Shown here: positions 35,910 through 45,353 of the stretch, piece by piece
Layout of the letters: the number at the start of each line of letters is the position of its first letter
How positions within the stretch are numbered: the first letter of the stretch is position 1
DNA from: Desulfobacteraceae bacterium
GTDB taxonomy: Bacteria > Desulfobacterota > Desulfobacteria > Desulfobacterales > Desulfobacteraceae
Length of the DNA stretch: 64,000 nt
Assembly (NCBI GenBank): GCA_024225635.1
Contig: JAAEMK010000472.1
Coordinates: 1 to 64,000, forward strand
Direction of reading: 5' to 3'
The notes under the pieces: generated by a model
What the model saw: the letters and a program-made list of their open reading frames with translations, nothing else
The model's database searches: none
What the model was told of the DNA's origin: nothing
Translations under genes and position numbers: made by a program

Positions 35910-36848
35910 ATGCGTTTTGAACACAAGGATATTCTTGATATCGAATCCCTGTCTGTCCAGGATATAACCATGATTCTGGATACGGCCGAGGGGATGAAAG
36001 AGATCTCAAAGAGGCCCGTAAAAAAGGTTCCGACCCTGAGGGGCAAGACCATTGTGCTCTTTTTTCAGGAACCGAGCACCCGGACAAAGTCTTCCTTTGA
36101 CATTGCGGCCAAGCGGCTGAGTGCCGACTCGATCTCCCTTTCCAAGAGCTCCAGCAGCATTGTCAAGGGCGAGACCCTGATCGATACGGCAAGAACCCTC
36201 GAAGCCATGAATCCCGATATCATCGTACTGCGCCACGGCGCTTCCGGCGCGCCCCATTTGATCTCAAAACGGGTAAATGCCTCGGTTATAAATGCGGGTG
36301 ACGGCATCCACGCCCATCCCACCCAGGCCCTGCTCGACCTCATGAGCGTCAAGGAGAGAAAGGGGAAGATAGAGGGACTCAAAGTTTCCATCATCGGCGA
36401 CATCAGCCACTCCAGGGTGGCGCGGTCCAACATTGTCGGGTTCACCAAAATGGGGGCCACGGTTACGGTTTCAGCTCCGGGAACCATGATTCCAAAGGGA
36501 ATTGAAGAACTCGGATGCCGGGTTGCTCCTGATATCGATTCCTGCATCGACAATGCCGATGTGGTCATGATGCTCCGTATCCAGAAGGAGCGCCAGGGGT
36601 CCATACTTTTTCCAACGGAGCGGGAATATGCCACCCTGTTCGGACTCAACGCCGAGAGGATGAAAAAAGCAAAGCCCGACGCCATCATCATGCACCCGGG
36701 CCCGTTGAACCGGGGGGTCGAGATCTCAAACGAGGTGGCGGACGGAAACAACTCTGTGATTTTAGACCAGGTGACCAATGGCGTGGCCCTTCGAATGGCC
36801 CTATTTTATCTGGTTGCGGGAGGTAGCAGGAATGTTGATACGATTTAA
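35910..36848 (+). CDS. pyrB: Aspartate carbamoyltransferase, catalytic chain
   Basis: 312 aa from ATG 35910, preceded by AGGAA; a longer open frame upstream overlaps lepB without support. Forms carbamoyl-aspartate for pyrimidine synthesis. Carbamoyl phosphate loop PSTRTKSSFD, Lys in SKSSSS segment, HPTQALLDL and MHPGPLNRGVE are present. pyrC overlaps its 3' end by 17 bp; no pyrI regulatory chain is near, so the complex may instead be with PyrC. Confidence 0.97.
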   Translation: MRFEHKDILDIESLSVQDITMILDTAEGMKEISKRPVKKVPTLRGKTIVLFFQEPSTRTKSSFDIAAKRLSADSISLSKSSSSIVKGETLIDTARTLEAMNPDIIVLRHGASGAPHLISKRVNASVINAGDGIHAHPTQALLDLMSVKERKGKIEGLKVSIIGDISHSRVARSNIVGFTKMGATVTVSAPGTMIPKGIEELGCRVAPDIDSCIDNADVVMMLRIQKERQGSILFPTEREYATLFGLNAERMKKAKPDAIIMHPGPLNRGVEISNEVADGNNSVILDQVTNGVALRMALFYLVAGGSRNVDTI

Positions 36849-38112
36849 AGGCGCACGAATTGTCGATCCTGGAAATATGGATGAAGAACAGGATCTCCTT
36901 GTAAAGGACGGGCTTATCCATGCCCTGATCGCTCCCGGGGCCGCGGACCCGGAACCCGAGGTCGAAACCATCGATGTTACAGGCATGGTGCTTGTCCCCG
37001 GATTGATCGATCTCCATGTTCATCTGAGGGAACCCGGCCACGAGTACAAGGAGACCATCGAGTCCGGCCTGCGTGCCGCCGCCAAGGGGGGATTCACCGG
37101 GGTATGTCCCATGCCCAACACCCATCCCGTGAACGATAACGCCCAGGTTACCAAGTTCATTGTGGACCGGGCCAAAGAGGTCGGGCTTTCCCGGGTCTAT
37201 CCCGTGGGCGCCATCAGCCTCGGCCTCAAGGGCACAACCATTTCCGAGTACGGTGACATGAAACGCGCCGGCATGGCGGCCATCTCCGATGACGGACGTC
37301 CGGTGGAGAACTCCATGGTCATGCGAAGGGCCATGGAGTATGCGTCGGGACTCGGGCTTCCAGTGATCTCCCATTCCGAGGATCTTTCCCTTGCCAAGGA
37401 CGGCGCCATGAACGAGGGCCTGGCCGCGACCCGGCTTGGAATAAAGGGAATTCCCAATGCCGCCGAGAGCATCATGGTCATGCGGGACATTGCCATTGCA
37501 GAGCTTACCGGCGCAAGGCTCCACATCGCCCATGTCAGCTGTGAAGAGTCCGTGGACGCCATTCGCCACGCAAAAAAGCGGGGCGTCAAGGTGACCTGCG
37601 AGACCGCTCCCCATTATTTTACATTGACGGACGAGGCTGTTGGGGATTATGATACCAATGCTAAGATGAATCCGCCCCTTCGAACCGAAGCTGACAGACT
37701 TGCCATCATCAAGGGCCTTGCGGACGGCACCATAGACATGATCGCCACCGACCACGCACCCCACTCGAATCTTGAAAAAGAGGTGGAATTCGATCAGGCG
37801 TTATTTGGTATTATCGGGCTTGAAACATCACTTGCCCTGTCCCTCAAGCTTGTCCGGGACGGGTTGATCTCCATGGAAACCCTGGTTATGAAGATGTCCA
37901 GGAATCCAGCGGATTTTCTCGGTATGGACAACCGGTTGATCCCGGGAAATGTCGCGGACATTACGGTGATCGATCCTGACAGGCGCCATGTGATCGATCC
38001 TGCCACCTTTGTTTCAAAGAGCAGGAACACCCCGTTTTCAGGCATGGAAGTTCAGGGAGATGTTTTCCTGACAATGGTTCAGGGAGGTATCGTTTTCCAA
38101 AGGAGTAACTAA
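36832..38112 (+). CDS. pyrC: Dihydroorotase (class I)
   Basis: 426 aa from ATG 36832, with GGGAGG upstream. Cyclises carbamoyl-aspartate to dihydroorotate. Metal ligands lie in LHVHLREPG, and DHAPHS supplies the catalytic Asp; later His ligands lie in SHSED and IAHVSCEES. The start lies inside pyrB (17-bp overlap), typical of coupled PyrB-PyrC expression. The next gene starts 3 bp after the stop. Confidence 0.97.
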   Translation: MLIRFKGARIVDPGNMDEEQDLLVKDGLIHALIAPGAADPEPEVETIDVTGMVLVPGLIDLHVHLREPGHEYKETIESGLRAAAKGGFTGVCPMPNTHPVNDNAQVTKFIVDRAKEVGLSRVYPVGAISLGLKGTTISEYGDMKRAGMAAISDDGRPVENSMVMRRAMEYASGLGLPVISHSEDLSLAKDGAMNEGLAATRLGIKGIPNAAESIMVMRDIAIAELTGARLHIAHVSCEESVDAIRHAKKRGVKVTCETAPHYFTLTDEAVGDYDTNAKMNPPLRTEADRLAIIKGLADGTIDMIATDHAPHSNLEKEVEFDQALFGIIGLETSLALSLKLVRDGLISMETLVMKMSRNPADFLGMDNRLIPGNVADITVIDPDRRHVIDPATFVSKSRNTPFSGMEVQGDVFLTMVQGGIVFQRSN

Positions 38113-38115
38113 GCC

Positions 38116-39519
38116 ATGGAGGCCGTAGCCCCGAGTATTCTGGTTGTCGACGATGAGTTGAGCATGCGCGAGTTTCTGGAGGTGATGCTCGCCCAGGAGG
38201 GGTACGACGTCTCTTTGGCCGTAAACGGCAAACAAGCCGTAAAAGTCATTCAAAAAAAGAGCTTTGATCTTGTCCTGTCGGACATTCGCCTGGGCGATCT
38301 CACCGGGCTGGATGTCCTCAGGGCCGCCAAAAAGAAGGATTCCTCCACCGTGGTGGTCCTCATCTCCGCTTACGCCACCACGGAGATTGCGGTGGAAGCC
38401 ATGAACGAGGGCGCCTTTGATTTTGTTCCCAAGCCCTTTGACAACACAGAGCTCAAAGCCACCCTCCTGAAAGCCCTGGAGCTGAAACAATCCGGCGGTA
38501 AAAAGGAAATTTTCGCCGCCGCAAATGAGGCCGAACTCGAACTTCATTTTGGCAAGATTATCGGGAACAGCCCGGGCATGCGCCGCATCTACGACCTGAT
38601 CAACCAGGTGGCGACCACCAAGACCAACGTCCTTATTTCAGGGGAGAGCGGAACCGGCAAGGAACTCATTGCAAGGGCCATTCACAATATGAGCGACCGT
38701 TGTGATAAATCCTTTGTGGTGGTGAACTGCGGCGGTATTCCCGAGACCCTGATCGAAAGCGAGTTCTTCGGCCACGTCAAGGGTTCGTTCACCGGGGCTG
38801 TAAATGAAAAAAAAGGGCTGTTCGAGGCGGCCCACCAGGGCACCATCTTCCTTGACGAGATCGGGGAGCTTCCCCCCATGCTCCAGGTGAAACTCCTCCG
38901 GGCCGTCCAGGAGACCGCCGTCAAACCCGTGGGGGGCACCCGGGAGATCTCCGTGGATGTAAGGATCATCTCGGCCACCAACAAGAGGCTCGAACAGGAG
39001 GTGATCGACGGCAATTTCAGGGAGGATCTTTTTTTCCGCCTGAACGTCATCCCCCTGAAGGTCCCGCCCCTGCGCGACAGAAAAGGGGATGTCCAGCTCC
39101 TTGCCAACTATTTTACGGAAAAGTACGCAAAAAGAATGGGCAAGGACATCTCAAAGCTCTCCTCCTACGCCATCGATTTTTTAAACAAATACAGTTTCCC
39201 GGGCAATGTCCGGGAGCTTGAAAACCTCATCGAACGAAGCGTTGCCCTCTCTTCCACCAACATCATCCTTCCCGAGAGCCTCTCCATCTCCCTGCACAAG
39301 AAGCGCCGCTGGATTGAAGGCATCAAGGGGTGCCGGTTCGACCTTGACGATGTGGAGCAGGGGGTGGATCTCGACAAGATTCTCCTTTCCATCGAGGATG
39401 CCTATCTTAAAAAGGGGATGGAGATCTCCGGGGGAAACAAGAGCAAGGCCGCGGAACTGCTGGGGCTGAGCCTGAGATCCATCCGCTACCGCCTTAGCAA
39501 GCAGGAGGAGGAAAAATAG
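38116..39519 (+). CDS. pilR: PilR-like sigma-54-dependent response regulator
   Basis: 467 aa. Receiver with Asp56 (LVLSDIRLGD), AAA+ domain with Walker A GESGTGKE, the sigma-54 contact loop GSFTGA, Walker B IFLDEIGEL, and a Fis-type helix-turn-helix at the end (NKSKAAELLGLSLRSIRYRL). Overall layout and its position beside the pilus region fit PilR, the activator of pilA; no PilS kinase lies next to it. It starts 3 bp after pyrC, so it may be read from the pyr transcript. Confidence 0.85.
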   Translation: MEAVAPSILVVDDELSMREFLEVMLAQEGYDVSLAVNGKQAVKVIQKKSFDLVLSDIRLGDLTGLDVLRAAKKKDSSTVVVLISAYATTEIAVEAMNEGAFDFVPKPFDNTELKATLLKALELKQSGGKKEIFAAANEAELELHFGKIIGNSPGMRRIYDLINQVATTKTNVLISGESGTGKELIARAIHNMSDRCDKSFVVVNCGGIPETLIESEFFGHVKGSFTGAVNEKKGLFEAAHQGTIFLDEIGELPPMLQVKLLRAVQETAVKPVGGTREISVDVRIISATNKRLEQEVIDGNFREDLFFRLNVIPLKVPPLRDRKGDVQLLANYFTEKYAKRMGKDISKLSSYAIDFLNKYSFPGNVRELENLIERSVALSSTNIILPESLSISLHKKRRWIEGIKGCRFDLDDVEQGVDLDKILLSIEDAYLKKGMEISGGNKSKAAELLGLSLRSIRYRLSKQEEEK

Positions 39520-39552
39520 GGGCGGGGGAGACCTGTTGCCGCCCATCCCCCG
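39510..39552 (-). terminator. Terminator between pilR and pilY1 (copy 2)
   Basis: Hairpin CGGGGGAG / CATCCCCCG (39523-39552). On the minus strand it is followed by CCCTATTTTTCC, a T-run lying in the last codons of pilR. The counterpart after the other pilY1 copy (45292-45337) has the same design, so the terminator seems part of the duplicated unit. Confidence 0.7.
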
Positions 39553-39568
39553 TATGGTTTTCGGTTCC

Positions 39569-42500
39569 TTAGTTGAACAGGTTTCTCCAGGATATTTTAC
39601 TGCTTTTTGTGATGCCCGGGTTGGCTTCGTCCACCCCTATGATGGTTCCGGTACTGGTCTGAATAAAGGCTTTTGAGCCTTTCTTGCGGCCAGTGTGAAC
39701 GTTGGGGGTCGTTGAATATCCCTTTCCTATCTCCACCTTTTTTTTCACCACGCCCGTTGTCGGATCAATACCCGTATTGTTGTTGTCCTCGGTCTTGAGA
39801 ACACCTTTGTGATAGGCGGTGCCGGTTTTGTAATAGAGCCCGTAAAAATAGCTCTCTCCTTCGGATGCGCATACGTCGTTATCCGGCAGGTAGGTGGTGA
39901 AACTGACAATGTCTCCCAGGACAGCCGCCTGTCCGAGACTCCTTTCCCCCGGGGTGCTGAAATCGATATACCAGCCGTCATAGTGGCGATCCACAGGGTT
40001 GGCCGGATCATCGGCAATCATGAGTTCTATATCTTCAAAACCGATGTCGGAACCGGGGTCTTCCTGGTCGCTGACCGCCGGGGTTGAAAAGGTGATGGTG
40101 TCGGAATCAATCACCTTGATATCTGAAACATTCATCAGGCTGAAACTCTTAGGGGTGACCGTCGCCCAGTTCAGCGCTCCGGCAGCGTTGACGGGTTCCT
40201 TGATGCCGTAAAAGGAATTTTGAAGATTGAAATAGGGTGACTGTTTGTCCAGGATTCCCCAGTAGCGGCCCGTTCCAAAATAGACCCAGAAACGGTTGTC
40301 ATCATCAATGCCCACCGATATCGAAGAGGTGATGTGCTGGCTGTCACCCGGCAGGGAGTTGGGATTGAAAAAGGTTGTCAATACCCAGTTGGACGGATTT
40401 TCATCCTGGTTTGTCACGATCCTGAAAATTTTTCCGTCGGTGTTGCCGAGCTCGCCGTCCGAAGGAATGTAAATGACCTCTCCTGCCCAGGTTGTTTGCA
40501 ATGCTGTCTGGGTTACGGCAAGATCAAGGTCCACGGCAATTGGATCCGTCATAAAGGATTTGTCGTCAAGACCGTCTGCCATGGAAAATTCTTTTTCCAC
40601 CGCCCCTGTTTTTGCGTTGAGGACATAAACACGGCCCTGCTTGTTGCTGCCGCCATATACCGGGGCTGCAATGTCTTTCACCGCCTGGAAGTTGTCCGGA
40701 CCGGAGCCGACAACGATAAACCATTTTGTTCCCATCCGGATGGGTGTTGGATAGCATGTGGTAAATCCAAGTCCCGGATCGGTGAATGTCCAGAGAAGTT
40801 CGGGCTCAATTTCCGGATTGGTGACATCTATGGCAAAATAGGACGAGGCAAACTCAAGATTACAGGTACCGTCGTTGTTCGTATCAACGCCAATGGGGGC
40901 GCCGCCCAGCCGCATTCCGCCCAGGAGGACTGTTCCCCAGCCTTCGGGGTGGTTCTTGTCCGGGGTAAACATTTTTGCGTCAAACACCCTTGGTTTCAGG
41001 TCCACGTAAGAGACATGGACATTGTCGCTCAAGGGGTCCTTGAGCCACCTTAGATGGGGGAGCAGGGCATTGGGAACATAGGCCCACAGCTCGGCGCCAA
41101 GATCAAACTTATAACTTGTGTCGGTTGTACTTTCCGACCAGGAGGAGGTTGCCCCATTGTATATGGCGCTTGGGTCTTTGATCCACTCGGCACCGGTTGT
41201 GTTCCAGATGGCGGGTGCAAAGGAATTGGTGGCCTGATCCAGGATTGTTGGCTGTCTGGTGAATTTATGGTTTTCCATGTCATAAAAGCCGCCGTTGAAT
41301 GCGTGGAGCATGCCGTCGTTTCCCCCGGCATAGACAACGATCCTGCGAGTCAGGTATTGTTTCCTGAATTTGCGGTAGGATTCGTCCTTATAGATCAGGT
41401 CATAATTTTCAGAGGGACTTGAAATAACCGTGGGGGTCGAGTGGACGATATCCCCGATCCTGAAAACGGTATCATCACTGCCGTCACCCGTGGTATCGAG
41501 GGTCCGGTCCCGATAGGGCCTGTTGGTTCCGGTTTCAAGAAGCCCTTCCTCTCCCCGGGTATACAGGATGATCTTTTGGGCCTCTGAAATCATTTCCGGT
41601 TCTGTGAGACCGGTTTCGGGGGTTGCCCCATTGTTGTCATGGTCGTAGGTGAGATCCGGATTGAGAAAGAAATAGTTGTTATTGGCCGTATCATCCACAA
41701 AATCAACGGTAAACGGCATTTGGGCGGAATGGTTTACATTTGCCTTGTCCACACTGGATGAGGTGTCGATGTAGTCGGTGAATATGAACCTTTTTGGGGA
41801 GTTCTGGTCATACACTCTCTGGCCGGTAACATCCATGGCAGGATCCGAGAGCCATGACAGTACGTCCCAGACGTAATTGATCTGGGACAGTTCTATTTCA
41901 TCCACAAAGGTCAGCGTTTTGGTCAAGGGCGTATAGTCATACCGGTTTGCCTTTCCTGTGATACCGTCAAACTGGACGATCAGGTCGTTGTCTACATCCA
42001 GGGTGAAATCGTGGTTCGTATCCTCATGCATATTCCCGTAATCATCCACGAAAAGCGTATGGACATTCCCATACCATTTTACCGTTTTAGCCGTAAGGGG
42101 CTCAGCCACTGATTCCGTAAAGAACACCGCCTGGTAGATGGCCCCCTCTCCGCCCCGTGCGTTGGATATGACCGAGGCGGCGGTACCGGATGCCGTACGG
42201 CTCAGAATATCAGCAATGGCCGCCATGATTTTCTCTTCCATTTCAGCACCGTTCTGGGCTTCGAAATAGGTGTCGGGAACGTTGTTGCCGTCCTTGTCCC
42301 ATTCCGGGTCCCCCACAAAAGCGTCAGGGTTGGTTGAATGGGCGGCGCCCCCGGTATTGCCGTCACCGTTGAGATCAACAAAGCCGCCGGCCCTGGCCGC
42401 CTTCATCATTTGACACCTGGCGTTTGTGGAATCATCAAAACAGAACACCGAATAGAGGGTGATTGTCTGGTCGATGATGTCAGCGGGTTCCCCCATGAGA

Positions 42501-44050
42501 GTGTCATCCCTGAGATCCCGGGTATGCATGTTAAAAGCGATATCCTCCAGGAGACCGCCGGTTTCACCGTTCATGATGTTGGTATTTGCCCCGGCAGGCC
42601 AGGTGGCGCTGGGGCAGCCGCTGTTGTTGTTTCCTTCGCCGTCGGACAGAAAAATGATAAACGATTTTGCACAGGGCACAAATTCAGACTGGTTATTGAA
42701 ATAGTAGGGATCCCAGGTGTTGTTGACTTCAAAATTAACGCTGTTGTTCGGTGGTGTGTCCGGGGAATTTTCAGGCCGGAACTGGGGCGACTCCTGCTTG
42801 AAATATTTGACCGCCTCCCACAGCACCTCTTCCAGGGGCGTCATCATCTGGATGTTCTGCTGGTTGATGTTATTTATAATCCGGGGGACCGGGTCGCCCC
42901 GGGGGTCTGTGGTCACGGACAGGTCCCCCACATAGTTCCTTACCCTGCCGCCGTCCGCATAGCGCCATCTGATGTCGGTGTTCCCGTCATCGTCAATGTC
43001 CCACTTCCTTGCAATGTAGTTCCGGGTTTTTCCTTCCCCCGGCCCCTGTCCATAGTTGAATTGCATATATCCGAACCTGACCCTGCCGATCATTTTCTGA
43101 ATGATTCCCTGGACGGGAAGTTCCTCCGGCTCCACTTTGACAGCCACAATGTATCCCTTGCGGGGATGGGTCAGCTCTCCTACGCAGAATCCGATGTCTG
43201 CCGCTGTCCGTGCGGGGGATCTGTTTGCCGGATCCGGGAGATAATCACCATAGTCGGGAACAGAGGCGCAACTTGCCCCGGTCAGGTCGCCCACACTGTT
43301 GAAGATGGCCGGAACCACGGTGAAAAACGGAACAAAATTGCCTGGGGGACCGCCCAGGGAATAATCTCCCCGGTCAACATTATAGGTCATATAGGAATAG
43401 AAGCCCTGGTGAAAGGGGGTGTAATAGACGTTCTTTGCATGGACTCCGGTCAGGATGGATGGGGAATTCGGATCCGTGGCCGTTGTGTAGTCATTATAGA
43501 TCCGCCTGATATCCCGGTCGTCGGTGGGCATTCCCTCAAGCACGACATCGGTTGTGTTTGGGGCGATTTTTCCTCCGGTCAACACCTTTTTTGCAACGTC
43601 GATACGGCGCATGGTAAACCAGTTGAGCCAGTTGCCTGAGAACTTCCTTACATTGGGATCACTCCCAGTGGAGCGTTCGAATATGGCGGTTGTGGGGTCG
43701 TCAACCGTGTCCCCATCCACATAAAAATAGTGCCGGGTGTTGTCATATCCATAGCATTTATTGGAATTGAACAGTCCGTAATATTCCTTGGACGGGTCGT
43801 AACCGGTCCAGGCAAGGGTATTGGAGCAGCGTTTGCCCTTGACTTCATGGTAGGCATATTCGTTCATGCTGCCCGAGTTGTCCATTACAAGTAGAATATT
43901 GGGCGGCACCCTGCTGGAGACAAAGGGAGGGTAAGAGAGGTAGTCGTTAAGATCCGGCTCACAGGCGGCAAAGCTGTCTAAATGAAAAATGAGGCTGCAT
44001 AGAAAAAATATGAACAACGGTATGGTTTTATAGCAGATTGGCATCTTCAT
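39569..44050 (-). CDS. pilY1: PilY1-type pilus tip adhesin, copy 2
   Basis: 1493 aa, exported (signal peptide 1-28). The N-terminal part starts with a von Willebrand A-like MIDAS DNSGSMN (57-63), and FIIFLSDGEGNNN fits a later strand. A region rich in Asp loops follows (DIDDDGNTD, DLNGDGNTGG, DKDGNNVPD). The C-terminal half is a PilC/PilY1 beta-propeller (VVYAGGNDGMLHAFNGG, LWAYVPNALLPHL, LLGGMRLGGAPI). PilY1 proteins sit with minor pilins at the pilus tip and act in adhesion, retraction control and surface sensing. The ATG overlaps the upstream small gene (ATGA). Very similar to 45354-49943. Confidence 0.92.
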   Translation of the reverse strand: MKMPICYKTIPLFIFFLCSLIFHLDSFAACEPDLNDYLSYPPFVSSRVPPNILLVMDNSGSMNEYAYHEVKGKRCSNTLAWTGYDPSKEYYGLFNSNKCYGYDNTRHYFYVDGDTVDDPTTAIFERSTGSDPNVRKFSGNWLNWFTMRRIDVAKKVLTGGKIAPNTTDVVLEGMPTDDRDIRRIYNDYTTATDPNSPSILTGVHAKNVYYTPFHQGFYSYMTYNVDRGDYSLGGPPGNFVPFFTVVPAIFNSVGDLTGASCASVPDYGDYLPDPANRSPARTAADIGFCVGELTHPRKGYIVAVKVEPEELPVQGIIQKMIGRVRFGYMQFNYGQGPGEGKTRNYIARKWDIDDDGNTDIRWRYADGGRVRNYVGDLSVTTDPRGDPVPRIINNINQQNIQMMTPLEEVLWEAVKYFKQESPQFRPENSPDTPPNNSVNFEVNNTWDPYYFNNQSEFVPCAKSFIIFLSDGEGNNNSGCPSATWPAGANTNIMNGETGGLLEDIAFNMHTRDLRDDTLMGEPADIIDQTITLYSVFCFDDSTNARCQMMKAARAGGFVDLNGDGNTGGAAHSTNPDAFVGDPEWDKDGNNVPDTYFEAQNGAEMEEKIMAAIADILSRTASGTAASVISNARGGEGAIYQAVFFTESVAEPLTAKTVKWYGNVHTLFVDDYGNMHEDTNHDFTLDVDNDLIVQFDGITGKANRYDYTPLTKTLTFVDEIELSQINYVWDVLSWLSDPAMDVTGQRVYDQNSPKRFIFTDYIDTSSSVDKANVNHSAQMPFTVDFVDDTANNNYFFLNPDLTYDHDNNGATPETGLTEPEMISEAQKIILYTRGEEGLLETGTNRPYRDRTLDTTGDGSDDTVFRIGDIVHSTPTVISSPSENYDLIYKDESYRKFRKQYLTRRIVVYAGGNDGMLHAFNGGFYDMENHKFTRQPTILDQATNSFAPAIWNTTGAEWIKDPSAIYNGATSSWSESTTDTSYKFDLGAELWAYVPNALLPHLRWLKDPLSDNVHVSYVDLKPRVFDAKMFTPDKNHPEGWGTVLLGGMRLGGAPIGVDTNNDGTCNLEFASSYFAIDVTNPEIEPELLWTFTDPGLGFTTCYPTPIRMGTKWFIVVGSGPDNFQAVKDIAAPVYGGSNKQGRVYVLNAKTGAVEKEFSMADGLDDKSFMTDPIAVDLDLAVTQTALQTTWAGEVIYIPSDGELGNTDGKIFRIVTNQDENPSNWVLTTFFNPNSLPGDSQHITSSISVGIDDDNRFWVYFGTGRYWGILDKQSPYFNLQNSFYGIKEPVNAAGALNWATVTPKSFSLMNVSDIKVIDSDTITFSTPAVSDQEDPGSDIGFEDIELMIADDPANPVDRHYDGWYIDFSTPGERSLGQAAVLGDIVSFTTYLPDNDVCASEGESYFYGLYYKTGTAYHKGVLKTEDNNNTGIDPTTGVVKKKVEIGKGYSTTPNVHTGRKKGSKAFIQTSTGTIIGVDEANPGITKSSKISWRNLFN

Positions 44051-44460
44051 GGGGTGCTCCTTTGATTTCTTTCTATTTTTACCACCACCCTGACAAGCAG
44101 CCTTTCATCCCCGTGATAGGGGAACGCTTCGGTGTAGACGGAAAAGGTTTGATAATTGATGGTGACACGGCAGGGAAGTGAGATCGAATCCATGGGAATT
44201 GACTTTAAACCGCCCGATTTCAGCCGGGTAAGAAATTGGGTCTTATCATCTGTCCTGTATGGGGCGCCGTCAATGATCAGCAGGTCTTCGGTAATTTCGG
44301 TCAAATGGGCATTTGACAGTTTATGATCAAGAATAATCAGGGATTGGGAGGGGTCATAGGTCCTTTCTTCAGCAATTGCCACATGGAAACAGGAGAGTAT
44401 CAACAATAGACAATACAGTGACAATGCCGGTTGGAACCGGTGATAAAAAACGTTTTTCAT
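44047..44460 (-). CDS. Small secreted protein between pilX and pilY1, copy 2
   Basis: 137 aa from ATG 44460, set to match the equally long paralogue at 49940-50353. Signal peptide (LYCLLLILSCFHVAIAE). Mature part is about 110 residues, with DHKLSNAHLTEITEDLLIIDG, then a Thr/Lys-rich strand and SLPCRVTINYQTFSVYTEAF, suggesting a small beta barrel. Family not recognised. Position between a tip pilin and the tip adhesin, and ATGA overlap with pilY1, suggest an assembly or tip role; that is inference. Confidence 0.8.
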   Translation of the reverse strand: MKNVFYHRFQPALSLYCLLLILSCFHVAIAEERTYDPSQSLIILDHKLSNAHLTEITEDLLIIDGAPYRTDDKTQFLTRLKSGGLKSIPMDSISLPCRVTINYQTFSVYTEAFPYHGDERLLVRVVVKIERNQRSTP

Positions 44461-44513
44461 TTTTGCTCTCCTGTGACAATTTTCTGATCTCATTTATGAT
44501 AAAATTATTTTTG

Positions 44514-45110
44514 TTAAAAAACATGCCGCCACTGGAGCCTGATGGCGGCCTCACTGTCGATGCGGTCAATACGCTGGGAACAGATCTCGTAGGTGATAAA
44601 ACCGCCCGCCCCTGCGACCCCCTTTCCCTTGCCTTCATATCCGGCCGCCATCTGGATGGCGCTTCCCTGGGAAAGACTGGGATTGCCTCCGATGCGCAAG
44701 TTGGTATGGGGCGCGTTGGGGGGATAGACCGTCGGCATGAATGCATCCCTGTTTACATCTCCGGGCAGGAGGATGGGAGGGTCGGGGTTCATGTAAAAAT
44801 TGAGGGACGGCCCGGAGATGTTGCCCCGGATGAAGTTCCCGTTTCCGGAATCGTCGAATCCCGCGGAAAAGATGTTTTGCTCCAGAAGTTCAATCCCGGT
44901 TTCACTGCCTCCGTCCGCCCCGTAAAAGATGATGGTGTGCCATTTTTCGTTTGTCGAGATCTGAAGTTCCGTATCCGTGGTGCGGGTGGCGGCAATCCCG
45001 ATGATGGTCAGCAGCATCAATATCAGCATTGCGATCACCAGGGCGGAGCCTGAGTCTTTTCCGGTTATTTTCTTGAATAGGTCGGCGGGTTTAAAATAGT
45101 ATGATTCCAT
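44514..45110 (-). CDS. pilX: PilX-family minor pilin, copy 2
   Basis: 198 aa. Prepilin-like start GKDSGSALVIAMLILMLLTI with the hydrophobic helix of the PilX_N family (no Glu5, as usual for PilX). The C-terminus ends in a typical PilX pattern CSQRIDRIDSEAAIRLQWRH. Minor pilins prime pilus assembly with PilY1. It parallels 50392-50979 closely. The 243 bp before it separate it from the first cassette, so it needs its own promoter; I found no -24/-12 sequence there. Confidence 0.88.
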   Translation of the reverse strand: MESYYFKPADLFKKITGKDSGSALVIAMLILMLLTIIGIAATRTTDTELQISTNEKWHTIIFYGADGGSETGIELLEQNIFSAGFDDSGNGNFIRGNISGPSLNFYMNPDPPILLPGDVNRDAFMPTVYPPNAPHTNLRIGGNPSLSQGSAIQMAAGYEGKGKGVAGAGGFITYEICSQRIDRIDSEAAIRLQWRHVF

Positions 45111-45291
45111 GATCTTTTCACCAAATTATAAGATTGACAGTCAGTTGAAAAGAAAGTGGAAATGAATATAGGTCATTTAATGGAGTGCAGGACTATTGAG
45201 TGACTCAGGTTCATTATATAAATAGATAATCACCTGATATGATAATGCAATTTTTTTTTGCAGAAAAGTTGTGGGGCAGAACGCCCGGGGG

Positions 45292-45337
45292 ATGAAAAAT
45301 AGAGGCGGGGGGAGGCGCTTTACCGGCCATCCCCCCG
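45292..45337 (-). terminator. Terminator after pilY1 copy 1
   Basis: Hairpin CGGGGGG (45306-45312) / CCCCCCG (45331-45337), followed on the minus strand by CCTCTATTTTTC. It ends the fimT-pilW-pilV-pilX-pilY1 transcript, and it implies that the second cassette is transcribed separately. Confidence 0.8.
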
Positions 45338-45353
45338 TATGGTTTATGATTTT

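Noticed and set aside
42338-43639. 433-codon open frame antisense to pilY1 copy 2
   Set aside because: Shadow of the pilY1 reading frame. Similar shadows occur opposite copy 1. No start signals or motifs.
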